Source of the DNA: JBAYGJ01 sp041666685
GTDB taxonomy: Bacteria; Patescibacteriota; Patescibacteriia; UBA10025; JAHIVO01
Reading direction: 5' to 3'
NCBI GenBank assembly: GCA_041666685.1
Contig: JBAYGJ010000003.1
Location: 1 to 42,345, forward strand
DNA: 42,345 nt
In this document: piece by piece, positions 32,795 through 41,339 of the stretch
How positions within the stretch are numbered: the stretch's first letter is position 1
Layout: the number at the start of each line of letters is the position of its first letter
Position numbers and translations under genes: made by a program
Notes under the pieces: generated by a model
Told to the model about the DNA's origin: nothing
The model's input: only the letters and a program-made list of their open reading frames with translations
Database searches by the model: none

Positions 32795-34261
32795 TTACTG
32801 GCCATCTTTGGCCTCCGACAACAAGGCCATATTCTGCACGGCCACCATCAGTCCGATCAGGACCCAGATGTGCATGACGTACAGTGTGGAAAAGGTGAGA
32901 TATTGGACCAACACACCAAGAAATGCGGCTAGTAGACCCACCATGACTGACTTGAGATACGGATCCTGGGTCCGGCGCGCCGCTCCCCACGAACGGATAA
33001 TCAGGACCATGATGAGGGCAATAAAACAGGCCAAGCCAAAAATTCCGCTTTCGGCCAGGACTTCGATATATTCATTATTTACGATACGCCAGCCATCTTT
33101 AGGCTCATAATACGGATGTGGCGCGGCATAAGGACCAAACCCGCCGACCCCGACTCCAATGAGCGGATGTTCGTGCCATGCCTGGATCGCCGTCTCTATC
33201 GTACCGACACGCTCATCATATGAGGCGCCATAAAAAGCATTGCTGACATGCTCTTTGAATTTATCCAGCGTCAACGCCTCGCCGCTAGGCGACAATGTCT
33301 TCACCACCACAAAACCGATCACCGTAACGCAAATAATCACGATGATTATCGTCGTCGGTCGAAACAGCTTTTTCCAATACCAAACGCCAGCCACCAGAAG
33401 CGCAGCCGCCATCGCCAGATACCCTCCGCGCGAAACGGTCAGTACCAGATTCACCATCCCCAGTCCGAGTAAAAGTAATAATATGCCGTACCGCATACTC
33501 ACGGATCCTAAGCCGGTTTGCCAGCGATCATGCGCCCGCCCCCCGGCCAGCCATAACGCAAAAAGTATTGAGATGGGTATCAGTAAATAATTGGCGAAAT
33601 ATAATGGCTCATACGCAGTTGATTGCACGCGGCTGAATCCCAGCACGTCTTTTGTATATAAATCGCGTAATCCGGTCAGGGATTGGGGCAAGCCCGCCAT
33701 ATCGCCGAGGAACTGAAACAGGCCAAACCCGGACACCAGCACGAAACTGATTAACAAGGCGACGACGACTTTGTTCAATTGCTGTTTTGTAGTTACGATA
33801 TTCGGCATGACAAACGCAGCCAGAACAGTGAAGATAGTATACGCCAAAATAGTAAGCGACCGGCCGAAATTTAATCCTTGGGTGAGCGAAACGACCTGCA
33901 TGGCGATGAACAACATGAGGGGCACCAACGCGGGATTGCGGGCAAAATGGTATTTTTTAAAATAGTGCAGGTGAAAAAACCAGGCTCCTGCCGTGGCCAG
34001 CAATAAAACTTGGCTCAGGCGGACGGTCGTTCCACCGGCTTCGTAGGCACCGAGCCGTTCAAATGGGAGGGCAAAAACTATCAAAATCGCCCCCCAATAC
34101 GGCTTCTGGAAAACCAAATAAAATACCGACGCCCCTAGGATCAGCGCCAGCGCGATATACCAGCCGATTGTGACGCTAATAAAGTTTATGGCTAGGACGC
34201 CTACGATAGCCAATACGCCAGCACCGATAGATAGTATTGTTTTCTTGTTCATCTTCAACAT
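32795..34261 (-). CDS. O-antigen ligase/polymerase-like membrane protein 1
   Basis: 488 residues, about 12 membrane segments. Signature motifs: LTVSRGGYLAMAAALLV, a long external loop, HPLIGVGVGGFG and NEYIEVLAESGIFGLACF, the typical Wzy/WaaL pattern. It follows the glycosyltransferase gene after three bases and is the last gene of that operon. With the flippase and glycosyltransferase it forms a small set for making and exporting a surface glycan. CPR cells are not known to make lipopolysaccharide, so the glycan probably goes to a polymer, the wall or surface proteins. An ATG at 34252 is an alternative start. Confidence 0.85.
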   Translation of the reverse strand: MLKMNKKTILSIGAGVLAIVGVLAINFISVTIGWYIALALILGASVFYLVFQKPYWGAILIVFALPFERLGAYEAGGTTVRLSQVLLLATAGAWFFHLHYFKKYHFARNPALVPLMLFIAMQVVSLTQGLNFGRSLTILAYTIFTVLAAFVMPNIVTTKQQLNKVVVALLISFVLVSGFGLFQFLGDMAGLPQSLTGLRDLYTKDVLGFSRVQSTAYEPLYFANYLLIPISILFALWLAGGRAHDRWQTGLGSVSMRYGILLLLLGLGMVNLVLTVSRGGYLAMAAALLVAGVWYWKKLFRPTTIIIVIICVTVIGFVVVKTLSPSGEALTLDKFKEHVSNAFYGASYDERVGTIETAIQAWHEHPLIGVGVGGFGPYAAPHPYYEPKDGWRIVNNEYIEVLAESGIFGLACFIALIMVLIIRSWGAARRTQDPYLKSVMVGLLAAFLGVLVQYLTFSTLYVMHIWVLIGLMVAVQNMALLSEAKDGQ

Positions 34262-34264
34262 GGG

Positions 34265-35389
34265 CTATTTACGCAATAAAAGATAGTAGTCCCGCACCAT
34301 CCGCTCTTGGCTGAACATAACCTCCACTTTTTGCCTGGCCCGTTCTACCATCTCATGCGACTCGGCTCGATGATTGAAGAGATAGATGAGCTGGTCGGCC
34401 ATATCCTGGCTGTCGCCTGGTTTGGCCAACAGGCCAGTCTGTTGATGTTCAATAATTTCCGGGATACCCCCGAGGCGCGTACCGACTACCGGAATACCGC
34501 TGGCCATCGCCTCCACCAGGGTAATGCCGAATGACTCGCGGCGGACCGATGGCAAGACCAACGCATCAAAATATGAATACCATTTGTCCACTTCCCGCTG
34601 GTAACCGACCCACTGGATAGTTTCTTTCAGTCCCAGCCGATCCGAAAGCCACATCAATTTCTTGCGTTCACTGCCCTCGCCAACGATGATCAGCCTGGCA
34701 AATGGTATAAATTCCTGGATGATTTTTACCGACTGGATCAAAAACTCAACGCCCTTTTCAGGCTCCAGACGCGCTACGCATCCAATATTGAACCGGGCGG
34801 ACTGTTCCCATCGCCGTTCTTTGACGGTAAATTTCTTCAGATCCACTCCATTATAAATAATGCTGACATTCGCTCCATGGACATGGATAGTATTAATCAA
34901 CTGATCCTTGATCGCCCTGGAAACGGCTATAATCGCAACGGCGCCCGAAAACCAACGATACAGGAATTTTAGGGGATTTTGGTCCAACCAGCGCTCCAGA
35001 GTAACGTGCTCTACCCAAATAACTTTCATGCCCAGCATCCTCGCCGGCAGGGTAGCCAGTATTTTCTCCGTCAACGACAGGCAATACAGGACTGTTACCT
35101 TTTTTGCCAGGCGATAGTACAGCAGGATAATGCCGAGCGAGATGCAGGCGAACGGGGCGACCAACGGCCATATCAGGATACGGCTGACGGAAACCGGCTC
35201 AACACCGCCCCACCATCGCCTGCCCGGCCAGCGATTTTTCTTGAACTCCGACAATAAGACCCGGCAGCTGGAGACCAGAAAAAAATTAAAATCCTTCTGC
35301 TGCAGCGCATTGACCAGCGACAACGTGTGGCGCTCGCCGCCGCCCATCATGGACGACAAAGGAAATTTCATGATCAGGACATTTTTCAT
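34265..35389 (-). CDS. GT4-family glycosyltransferase
   Basis: 374 residues, GT-B fold. The N-terminal half begins VLIMKFPLSSMMGGGERHT, with the Gly-rich loop of GT4 enzymes. The C-terminal half has IGCVARLEPEKGVEFLIQS, LIIVGEGSERKKL and the E-x7-E motif ESFGITLVE (285-293) followed by AMASGIPVVGTRLGGIPEI. A hydrophobic stretch at 72-93 may dip into the membrane. It uses a nucleotide sugar to extend a lipid-linked glycan on the cytoplasmic side. Its start overlaps the flippase stop by four bases, so the two are translationally coupled. Sugar specificity cannot be read from the sequence. Confidence 0.92.
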   Translation of the reverse strand: MKNVLIMKFPLSSMMGGGERHTLSLVNALQQKDFNFFLVSSCRVLLSEFKKNRWPGRRWWGGVEPVSVSRILIWPLVAPFACISLGIILLYYRLAKKVTVLYCLSLTEKILATLPARMLGMKVIWVEHVTLERWLDQNPLKFLYRWFSGAVAIIAVSRAIKDQLINTIHVHGANVSIIYNGVDLKKFTVKERRWEQSARFNIGCVARLEPEKGVEFLIQSVKIIQEFIPFARLIIVGEGSERKKLMWLSDRLGLKETIQWVGYQREVDKWYSYFDALVLPSVRRESFGITLVEAMASGIPVVGTRLGGIPEIIEHQQTGLLAKPGDSQDMADQLIYLFNHRAESHEMVERARQKVEVMFSQERMVRDYYLLLRK

Positions 35390-36807
35390 ACCGTATCTCG
35401 GCTCATTACTTCTTTAATCGTTTCTTTAGAAACGGCCTTGAACAAATAGAGGGCGGCGAAATAAACTGCCGCACCAACTCCTATCATCAATACCCAGTGC
35501 TGGCTGTGGAGCAATTGGAGTGACGCCGCCATGATGGCTGTCGCAATAAGAGATTTACCGAAAACTTTCAGCGATAGGCGTGTTTTCGTACTGACCAATA
35601 CTATGAGTGCGGCTGATATTGTTACTAGGGATTCCGAGACGACGGTCATCCAAGCGGCTCCAAAATATGAATACCGCGGGATAAATACCAGGTAGCCAGT
35701 CAATGAGATAATAGCGACCAAAAGATACAGCCACATCATCGTGCGCTGGCGATTAACAGCCACGACCGCACTGCCAAAAATATTTCCAAGAAAAATAATT
35801 CCGGTCGCTATGATCAATATCTGGAGGAGGGATCCCGAATCACGGAATTCAGGGGCAATGAGATTCATGACCGGTTGAGCTAAAAAGAAGGTTCCCACTA
35901 TCAATGGGAGGGCGACCATGGACATGGCGTCAATAGCTTTGCCCAATACACGTGAAAATCTCTCCCGATCCATGGCGGCCCAAGCGCCGGCCAACAGGGG
36001 CAAAATCAACCCCGCGAACATCGCCGGAAAAGTCGTCAGCACTTCCAATACTTTATATGCCGCGCCGTATACGCCGACATCAGCCTGGCTTTTGAATAGG
36101 GAAAGGATGATCGTATCCGCTTTGAAATACACTAGATTGAATGCGATCGAGAGCGCTATTGGCCATGCGTCATGGATGACCTCGCGGATCACCGCAGTAT
36201 CCCAACGCCATCGCAAACGGACAAATTGACGGCTGAAATAATACAGCATTACAAAATTGATTGCGCTTCCGGCCGATACTACCGCCATGACCCATAGTAA
36301 GCTCAGATGGGCCCGGATGGCCAGAAAGGTTCCAATCAACAATATAATCCGGCCGGCTACCTCAGCGATCGTTACCCGCTCAATCCGCAAATGCTTCTGG
36401 AAAATACCGGTCAACAACTGATTCAGGGTGATGGCCAAAAACGAAATGGACGTAATAAGCACGCCCCACTTCACTATGGAGGGGTATGGAAACCACAAGA
36501 CAATCAACGGAGCCAGTCCTAAAAAGACTATAGCGGAAATAAGGCGAAGGGTAAAAATTGTGCTGGAAATTTTTTCCTCATCGGCATTGGCTTCTGAAAT
36601 TTTTTTCACCAGGACGACATATAGGCCCATGTCCACCAGGACGCCAAAGAACTGCAGGAAAGCCATGATGGTGGTGTACTGCCCGAAGCCTGATTCTCCT
36701 AAATACCTGGTCAACATCCCGATAACAACAATGCCGATAATCGTGCTGACCGTTTTACCGATAATTTGGATTATTGTATTGTGCGCAATTTTCCTGGTGT
36801 AGGACAT
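35386..36807 (-). CDS. Polysaccharide flippase (Wzx/MATE-like)
   Basis: 473 residues from the ATG at 36807; the frame extends to 36888, but the extra 27 residues precede the normal N-terminus MSYTRKIAHNTIIQIIGKT, which matches the usual start of polysaccharide transporters. About 14 hydrophobic segments. Motifs such as YLGESGFGQYTTIMAFLQFF and VYGAAYKVLEVLTTFPAMF are typical of the polysaccharide synthesis (RfbX/Wzx) family. It moves lipid-linked sugar units to the outer face for the ligase-like proteins downstream. First gene of the operon; I see no convincing promoter on the minus strand in the 316-base divergent gap. Confidence 0.9.
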   Translation of the reverse strand: MSYTRKIAHNTIIQIIGKTVSTIIGIVVIGMLTRYLGESGFGQYTTIMAFLQFFGVLVDMGLYVVLVKKISEANADEEKISSTIFTLRLISAIVFLGLAPLIVLWFPYPSIVKWGVLITSISFLAITLNQLLTGIFQKHLRIERVTIAEVAGRIILLIGTFLAIRAHLSLLWVMAVVSAGSAINFVMLYYFSRQFVRLRWRWDTAVIREVIHDAWPIALSIAFNLVYFKADTIILSLFKSQADVGVYGAAYKVLEVLTTFPAMFAGLILPLLAGAWAAMDRERFSRVLGKAIDAMSMVALPLIVGTFFLAQPVMNLIAPEFRDSGSLLQILIIATGIIFLGNIFGSAVVAVNRQRTMMWLYLLVAIISLTGYLVFIPRYSYFGAAWMTVVSESLVTISAALIVLVSTKTRLSLKVFGKSLIATAIMAASLQLLHSQHWVLMIGVGAAVYFAALYLFKAVSKETIKEVMSRDTV

Positions 36808-36881
36808 CGTCGGTAAATAAAAATACAGTAAACAATAATTTACGGTAGAATGCAAATCAATCGTACCATGTACCGGAACGA

Positions 36882-36910
36882 TTGACAAACCTGTTTTTTT
36901 ATGCTATCAT
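36882..36910 (+). promoter_or_regulatory. Strong promoter of the SpoIID-like gene
   Basis: Consensus TTGACA (36882-36887), 17-base spacer, TATCAT (36905-36910) with extended -10 (TGC). Transcription would start near 36917, leaving a leader of about 207 bases before the ATG at 37124. Confidence 0.75.
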
Positions 36911-36930
36911 TAAGGCAGAAAGGGTGAGTC

Positions 36931-37119
36931 TTGAGCAAAACAAAAATAAAAACCACTCCCAAGATAATACGCGGAGTAAGCCAAAATTTTTTACCACCTT
37001 TTCAAAAAACACAAACACAAGGCCAACCAAACGTATGCAAACCCCCCGCTGATGCCCGGCCTTATGTCGCTGAGGTATTTTTTTATCTTCGAGGCAAAAA
37101 AAATAAAAACACATACTAA
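36931..37119 (+). other. Candidate 62-residue leader ORF
   Basis: TTG start at 36931 after GGTGA, ending four bases before the ATG of the SpoIID-like gene. The product is basic and rich in Lys, Gln and Pro with no recognisable domain. It fills the long leader behind a strong promoter and could couple translation, but may be a chance frame. Confidence 0.2.
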
Positions 37120-37123
37120 TTTT

Positions 37124-39052
37124 ATGGACCGAAAACATTACTCATCGGTATTCGCCGTGGTCATGATCCTTCTGCTCCTGCCATTCCTGCCCCAATACCT
37201 GGCCAGTGCGCGTGACCGATCAACGGCAGAGGCTAATACGTTCACCACGTATCGGGGGGACTACACGGCCCATCAAATCACCAGCTACACCAGCGCCGGA
37301 TATGTCGGCGACTACATACTCCGCGACCCGGCACCCGGCACCACTATTTCGCCGGAAGTGCTCGGCGTATCCACGACCCGCGCTGCTCCAGTCTATGCAG
37401 CAAAAGAAATCAGCCGCAGCAACAGCATCGTCAATATGAACCCAGGCCGGTCAGTCACCGTCTGGGTCGATTTTTTGAATACCGGCAACACAACCTGGCG
37501 TAACACAGGGACGAGCGCCGTCAGTCTGCGCACTTTTCCGAATAACCGGGCCAGCATCTTTTACAATCATTTTTGGCAAAACGCCGCCCAATCAGCCCGG
37601 CTTCTACAAAGCTCAGTGAGACCAGGCCAGACCGGCCGGTTTCGTTTGGCTTTGCAGGCGCCTGCCACCAATGGCATCTATCTAGAAGAATTCAGGCTAG
37701 TCGCAAACGGCATTGGATCAATCAACGGCGGGTACGTCCGCATCCCGATCGGCGTCGGCCAGCCCTACCCGCGGCCCCAGGACTATGAAGCGCAGGAAAT
37801 CAACCGCAGCGACAGCGGCCAGCTGCACATCAATCCAGGAGACACATTTACCTTCTGGGTCAGGTTCAAAAATGTCGGCCTGCAGAATTGGTACAATTCG
37901 GGCGACCACTTTATCGCCATAAATGCTACGCAACCGGTCGGACGAGTCAGCTTGTTCAAAACGGACCTGTGGAGGGATTATTATTACCGGCCGACCAAAC
38001 TCGACCAAGCCAGGGTCTACCCAGGCGAAGGCGGAAAATTCACCTTTACCATGACAGCACCGAATGTGGCCGGATATTACACCGAGCATTTTGCCCTCGT
38101 GGCCGAGCACACGACCTGGATCAAAGGCGGGGAATTTACTATGAACATCAAAGTAGGCGAACCGCCTGACCCCGTGCCGACCACCGCAACGGCCGGCGAA
38201 CCAACGGTACGCATCGGCTTATTCAGCACAACTGACCCGATTACCATCACCAGCAATGGCGCCTACCAGATGGTGGATGGCAACACTAACACCGCCACGG
38301 ACAAAGCTGCGAATGAATCAACTTCAGTGACCTGGTCCGAAACCGCCTATTACCGCTTCGTGCCAAAAGATTCCGGCTCCATCATGACCATTTCCAGCTG
38401 GTCAAACAAGCCGACGTGGAATTCCACGCTCAATGACAATACATTCCGCGGCGCTATTGAACTTCGGTATGCCTCAACTGATAAAAAAATGTGGGCTATA
38501 AACGAACTGCCCCTGGAATCATACCTCAAAGGATTGGCAGAGGTATCCAACGGCCAACCGCCCGAATATTTGAAAGCTCTCATCACGAGTGCGCGGTCAT
38601 ACATTTTGTGGCATACGTTGCGCGGCGGCAAACACCCCAACGAACATTTTGATATTAATGCCACTACAGACCAGGTATACCGAGGGTACGGATTTGAACA
38701 GCGTTCAATCGACCCGATTGCCGCAGTGACCGCAACCGCCGGCCAAGTCATCACTCACCCTGATGCCATTTCCCAGCTCAATCCAGAGGGCATTATTGTA
38801 GCCGCATATTCATCCGGCACTGATGGCCGTACCAGAAGCTGGCAGGAAGTATGGAACAGCGGCGGTTTTCCATGGTGCTTGTCTGTCCCTGATCCGTACG
38901 GCATTATATCGAACGCTACCACTCTAACAGGCAATCACATGGTGGGGCTATCTGCTCAGGGCGCAAGAGGCTTTGCCACGAAAGAAAACAAGACCTTCGA
39001 CTGGATCCTCCAATATTATTATACCGGCACCTCACTGAAAAAAATCTACTAA
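37124..39052 (+). CDS. Secreted SpoIID/LytB-like protein with NBR1-like Ig repeats
   Basis: 642 residues from the ATG at 37124, where a normal signal sequence begins (DRKHYSSVFAVVMILLLL); the longer frame from 37052 adds a segment unlike a signal. Residues about 95-205 and 215-345 are two NBR1-like Ig repeats (VWVDFLNTGNTTW and FWVRFKNVGLQNW), like those of the amidase at 28238-30484. Residues about 430-640 form a SpoIID domain: ELPLESYLKGLAEVSNG, YLKALITSARSYILW, a TTDQVYRGYGFE motif, then AAYSSGTDGRT. SpoIID cleaves glycan strands already stripped of peptides by an amidase. No spore genes are here, so general wall remodelling is likely. Confidence 0.9.
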   Translation: MDRKHYSSVFAVVMILLLLPFLPQYLASARDRSTAEANTFTTYRGDYTAHQITSYTSAGYVGDYILRDPAPGTTISPEVLGVSTTRAAPVYAAKEISRSNSIVNMNPGRSVTVWVDFLNTGNTTWRNTGTSAVSLRTFPNNRASIFYNHFWQNAAQSARLLQSSVRPGQTGRFRLALQAPATNGIYLEEFRLVANGIGSINGGYVRIPIGVGQPYPRPQDYEAQEINRSDSGQLHINPGDTFTFWVRFKNVGLQNWYNSGDHFIAINATQPVGRVSLFKTDLWRDYYYRPTKLDQARVYPGEGGKFTFTMTAPNVAGYYTEHFALVAEHTTWIKGGEFTMNIKVGEPPDPVPTTATAGEPTVRIGLFSTTDPITITSNGAYQMVDGNTNTATDKAANESTSVTWSETAYYRFVPKDSGSIMTISSWSNKPTWNSTLNDNTFRGAIELRYASTDKKMWAINELPLESYLKGLAEVSNGQPPEYLKALITSARSYILWHTLRGGKHPNEHFDINATTDQVYRGYGFEQRSIDPIAAVTATAGQVITHPDAISQLNPEGIIVAAYSSGTDGRTRSWQEVWNSGGFPWCLSVPDPYGIISNATTLTGNHMVGLSAQGARGFATKENKTFDWILQYYYTGTSLKKIY

Positions 39053-39059
39053 TCCGCGT

Positions 39060-39093
39060 AAAAAATCGGCCTGAACATAATGGCGGGTTTTTG
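39060..39093 (+). terminator. Imperfect intrinsic terminator of the SpoIID-like gene
   Basis: AAAAATC (39061-39067) and GCC (39069-39071) pair with GGC (39082-39084) and GGTTTTT (39086-39092) around a ten-base loop, with one internal mismatch, ending in TTTTTG. It overlaps the promoter of the next gene. Confidence 0.5.
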
Positions 39094-39100
39094 TTATACT
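39072..39100 (+). promoter_or_regulatory. Promoter of the 44-residue-repeat gene (leaderless type)
   Basis: TGAACA (39072-39077), 17-base spacer and TATACT (39095-39100) with extended TGT. The hexamer ends six bases before the ATG at 39107, so transcription would begin at the start codon itself. Confidence 0.6.
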
Positions 39101-39106
39101 GTCTTT

Positions 39107-39775
39107 ATGACTCTTATCGGGCCAAACATGGAGGTTTCTGAGGCCGACTGGCAGAATATGGTGGCCGAGCTGCAAAATTACAGCCGCGGTAAATTTTGGC
39201 GCGACTATACCTGGCACGCTTCCCGGATGGCTGTCATCGACCCGGAAAAATTTACCAGCATCTTCATCTCGCCAAACGACTGGGTCGGCATGCTCCGTGA
39301 ACTGGAAAACTATCGCCGACAGGAAAACTGGGACGCATTCGCCTCGCGTCTCGCGCGCATGAAACTCATCGATCCGGCCAACTCGAACGATATCGAAATC
39401 AACGAACGCCAGTGGCAGGGCATCATTGGCGTGCTGAAAAAATGCATCGCCCAGAATAACTGGACCGTATTCGCCTCGCACGCACACCACATGAAACTCA
39501 TCGATCCGGTTCGCTCATCCAGAATAATTTTTGAACAGAAAGCCTGGGACGGCATGTACGGCAAACTGGAAGAGTTCCGCCAGCAGGACATCCGCGGCAA
39601 ATTCACCAAGCACGCCTCCTACATGAAAATCATCGACCCGATAAAATTCAAACAGGTCCGCATCTCCGCCCATGACTGGGAAGAAATGGCGGACGAGCTT
39701 CAGGCCAAGCGCGACAAGAATTACTGGGCGGCATTCGCGGCACAGGCGAGTAGGATTAAAACATTACTAAATTAA
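39107..39775 (+). CDS. Protein of five tandem 44-residue repeats
   Basis: 222 residues from the ATG at 39107, chosen because the promoter ends six bases before it; a frame-internal ATG at 39128 is the alternative. Four complete repeats of exactly 44 residues (39146, 39278, 39410 and 39542 onwards) and a fifth of 33 residues make up almost the whole protein. Each has W-x-x-M near its start, L at 9, an aromatic or Phe near 17-21, HA or similar, then M-x-I/L-IDP. The pattern predicts repeated helical hairpins. There is no signal peptide or membrane helix, so it is probably cytoplasmic. Repeats 2 and 3 share a run of about 20 identical bases (ATGAAACTCATCGATCCGG), which suggests recent duplication. 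I do not recognise the family. Confidence 0.75.
   Translation: MTLIGPNMEVSEADWQNMVAELQNYSRGKFWRDYTWHASRMAVIDPEKFTSIFISPNDWVGMLRELENYRRQENWDAFASRLARMKLIDPANSNDIEINERQWQGIIGVLKKCIAQNNWTVFASHAHHMKLIDPVRSSRIIFEQKAWDGMYGKLEEFRQQDIRGKFTKHASYMKIIDPIKFKQVRISAHDWEEMADELQAKRDKNYWAAFAAQASRIKTLLN
39146..39772 (+). repeat. In-frame 132-base tandem repeats
   Basis: Four units of 132 bases plus one of 99, with no insertion or deletion between units. They encode the W-x-x-M ... IDP repeat. Confidence 0.85.
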
Positions 39776-39776
39776 A

Positions 39777-39806
39777 AGAAGCCGTCCACAGAATGGGCGG
39801 CTCCTT
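39777..39806. terminator. Bidirectional terminator
   Basis: Stem GCCGTCC (39781-39787) with GGGCGGC (39795-39801), one G-T pair. The minus strand continues with TTCTTTTAATTT, ending the small membrane protein transcript; the plus strand has a weaker T run. Confidence 0.7.
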
Positions 39807-39829
39807 GGTTTGTGCGGAAACGCGTTGGT

Positions 39830-40201
39830 TTACGCGGTTTTGACTTTGAGCGGCGTCATGATTGCCATGGCAATGATCGCATATGCGACCATCAACAGCA
39901 TGGCCATCAAAGCCACGTAGTCCACTCCGTGGAAAAACTCGTTCAGGGGCATTTTCCCGAGTACGAAGTAGCCGATTGAGACCAATAGGCACATGACCAA
40001 TCGACGCGGCCACCCTCCATCCTTTTCTGTTCCAGCGTACAATCGCCTGAACAGCTGTGAAAATCCCCAGTAGCCCAGAACGGCTAAAGCGGCAATAGAT
40101 ACGGCCACAACCACCAATGGCAGATGCCGCTCTAAAAGGAAAGTGAACATGTAGATGGCGATATATGCCATCATGACAACGAACCATTTTGGAGCTTGCA
40201 T
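39830..40201 (-). CDS. Small membrane protein
   Basis: 123 residues with about four hydrophobic segments (FVVMMAYIAIYMFTFLL; LPLVVVAVSIAALAVLGYWG; LVMCLLVSIGYFVLG; ALMAMLLMVAYAIIAMAIM). It ends in a short basic tail. One of the few genes here with a strong Shine-Dalgarno (CGGAGG, about nine bases before the ATG). It has its own promoter and terminator, so it is transcribed alone, between the repeat protein and queA. Family not recognised; function unknown. Confidence 0.75.
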   Translation of the reverse strand: MQAPKWFVVMMAYIAIYMFTFLLERHLPLVVVAVSIAALAVLGYWGFSQLFRRLYAGTEKDGGWPRRLVMCLLVSIGYFVLGKMPLNEFFHGVDYVALMAMLLMVAYAIIAMAIMTPLKVKTA

Positions 40202-40243
40202 GTTATAACCTCCGCTGTTTGATGTTTCTTTATGTAACCAGCC

Positions 40244-40272
40244 ATACTACTCCAAAATGGGTAATTTGTCAA
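40244..40272 (-). promoter_or_regulatory. Promoter of the small membrane protein gene
   Basis: Minus strand: perfect TTGACA (40272-40267), 17-base spacer, TAGTAT (40249-40244). It lies directly behind the queA stop. The leader of about 36 bases carries the GGAGG site. Confidence 0.7.
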
Positions 40273-40274
40273 GA

Positions 40275-41282
40275 CTAGGCCAGGAGCATCCCGTCCCCGA
40301 AGCTGTAAAAACGGTACTTCTTCCGTATCGCTGTTTTATATAACTTTAAAATATTCCGCCGCCCAGCTAACGCGGAAACTAACATGAGTAAGGTTGATTT
40401 CGGCAGATGGAAGTTAGTAATCATGGCATCTACCATCCTGAACCGATAGCCGGGGTAGATAAATGCGTTTATCCAACCCTTATAACCCTCTTTCCGCGCA
40501 CCAATAGTCTCTAATACCCTTACCGACGTCGTGCCGACCGCAATGATCCTGCGGCCTTCTTTCTTGGCCTGATGTAAATGCTCAAGGGTTGTTTTTGAGA
40601 TTTCTGTGTATTCGGCATGCATCTGATGCTTAGCGATGTCCTCAACTTTTACCGGCTGGAATGTCCCGAACCCGACATGCAATGTGACATATTCAAACTG
40701 CACACCTTTCTTTTTCAACACTGCGAGCAAATGTTTGGTGAAATGAAAACCCGCCGTTGGCGCGGCCACTGAACCGACTTTTTTCGCATACACAGTCTGG
40801 TAGTCAGATAATGACGCTGACTTCTTTATATAAGGCGGGGTCGGTGTTGAACCGATCCTTTCGGCTAGCGACAGTACCTGCTCGGCCGTTTTATTGAACC
40901 TGACATGCCAGATACCGCCGTCTAACTGTTTAACCACTTCACAGTGTAAGCCGAGTTTGAACGAAATAACCATTCCCATATGCCGGACCTTTCCGCCGAT
41001 CAAGACCTCCCATATCTTGCCATGAATCTGATGTAATAAAAAAACTTCCATCTTACCACCTGTTTCCTTTTGGCCAATTAATCGTGCGGGAAATACCTTC
41101 GTATCATTAAATACCAACACATCACCTGCTTGTAAATATGCGGGCAGATGGTTGAATCGGTCATGTGCGACCTTATTCGTTTTCCTATCAAACACTAACA
41201 ACCTCGAACTGTCACGCGGTGTCGCGGGGGACTGGGCGATACGATCTTTAGGCAAGTGGTAGTCGAACAATGAAGTCTTCAT
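40275..41282 (-). CDS. queA: S-adenosylmethionine:tRNA ribosyltransferase-isomerase
   Basis: 335 residues, the normal length. Clear QueA motifs: DYHLPKDRIAQSPATPRDSS at the N-terminus, DVLVFNDTKVFPARL, VAAPTAGFHFT near the centre and VGTTSVRVLE towards the end. QueA moves the ribosyl part of S-adenosylmethionine onto preQ1 in the wobble position of tRNAs with GUN anticodons, giving epoxyqueuosine. In many bacteria it lies beside ruvB, as it nearly does here. An upstream TATAAT (minus, 41315-41310) or TACAAT (41295-41290) could drive it; the second would make the mRNA almost leaderless. Confidence 0.97.
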   Translation of the reverse strand: MKTSLFDYHLPKDRIAQSPATPRDSSRLLVFDRKTNKVAHDRFNHLPAYLQAGDVLVFNDTKVFPARLIGQKETGGKMEVFLLHQIHGKIWEVLIGGKVRHMGMVISFKLGLHCEVVKQLDGGIWHVRFNKTAEQVLSLAERIGSTPTPPYIKKSASLSDYQTVYAKKVGSVAAPTAGFHFTKHLLAVLKKKGVQFEYVTLHVGFGTFQPVKVEDIAKHQMHAEYTEISKTTLEHLHQAKKEGRRIIAVGTTSVRVLETIGARKEGYKGWINAFIYPGYRFRMVDAMITNFHLPKSTLLMLVSALAGRRNILKLYKTAIRKKYRFYSFGDGMLLA

Positions 41283-41289
41283 GTTTCTT

Positions 41290-41315
41290 ATTGTATCTCA
41301 AAAATACATATTATA
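41290..41315 (-). promoter_or_regulatory. Possible queA promoter elements
   Basis: Two -10 candidates on the minus strand: TATAAT at 41315-41310 and TACAAT at 41295-41290, both with poor -35 matches. The second ends seven bases before the ATG. Confidence 0.35.
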
Positions 41316-41339
41316 AAACCGCGCCTGTGAAGTACTCGT

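Noticed and set aside
39756..40187. 143-residue minus-strand ORF
   Set aside because: Overlaps the small membrane protein in another frame and runs through the terminator; the membrane protein has the promoter and Shine-Dalgarno.
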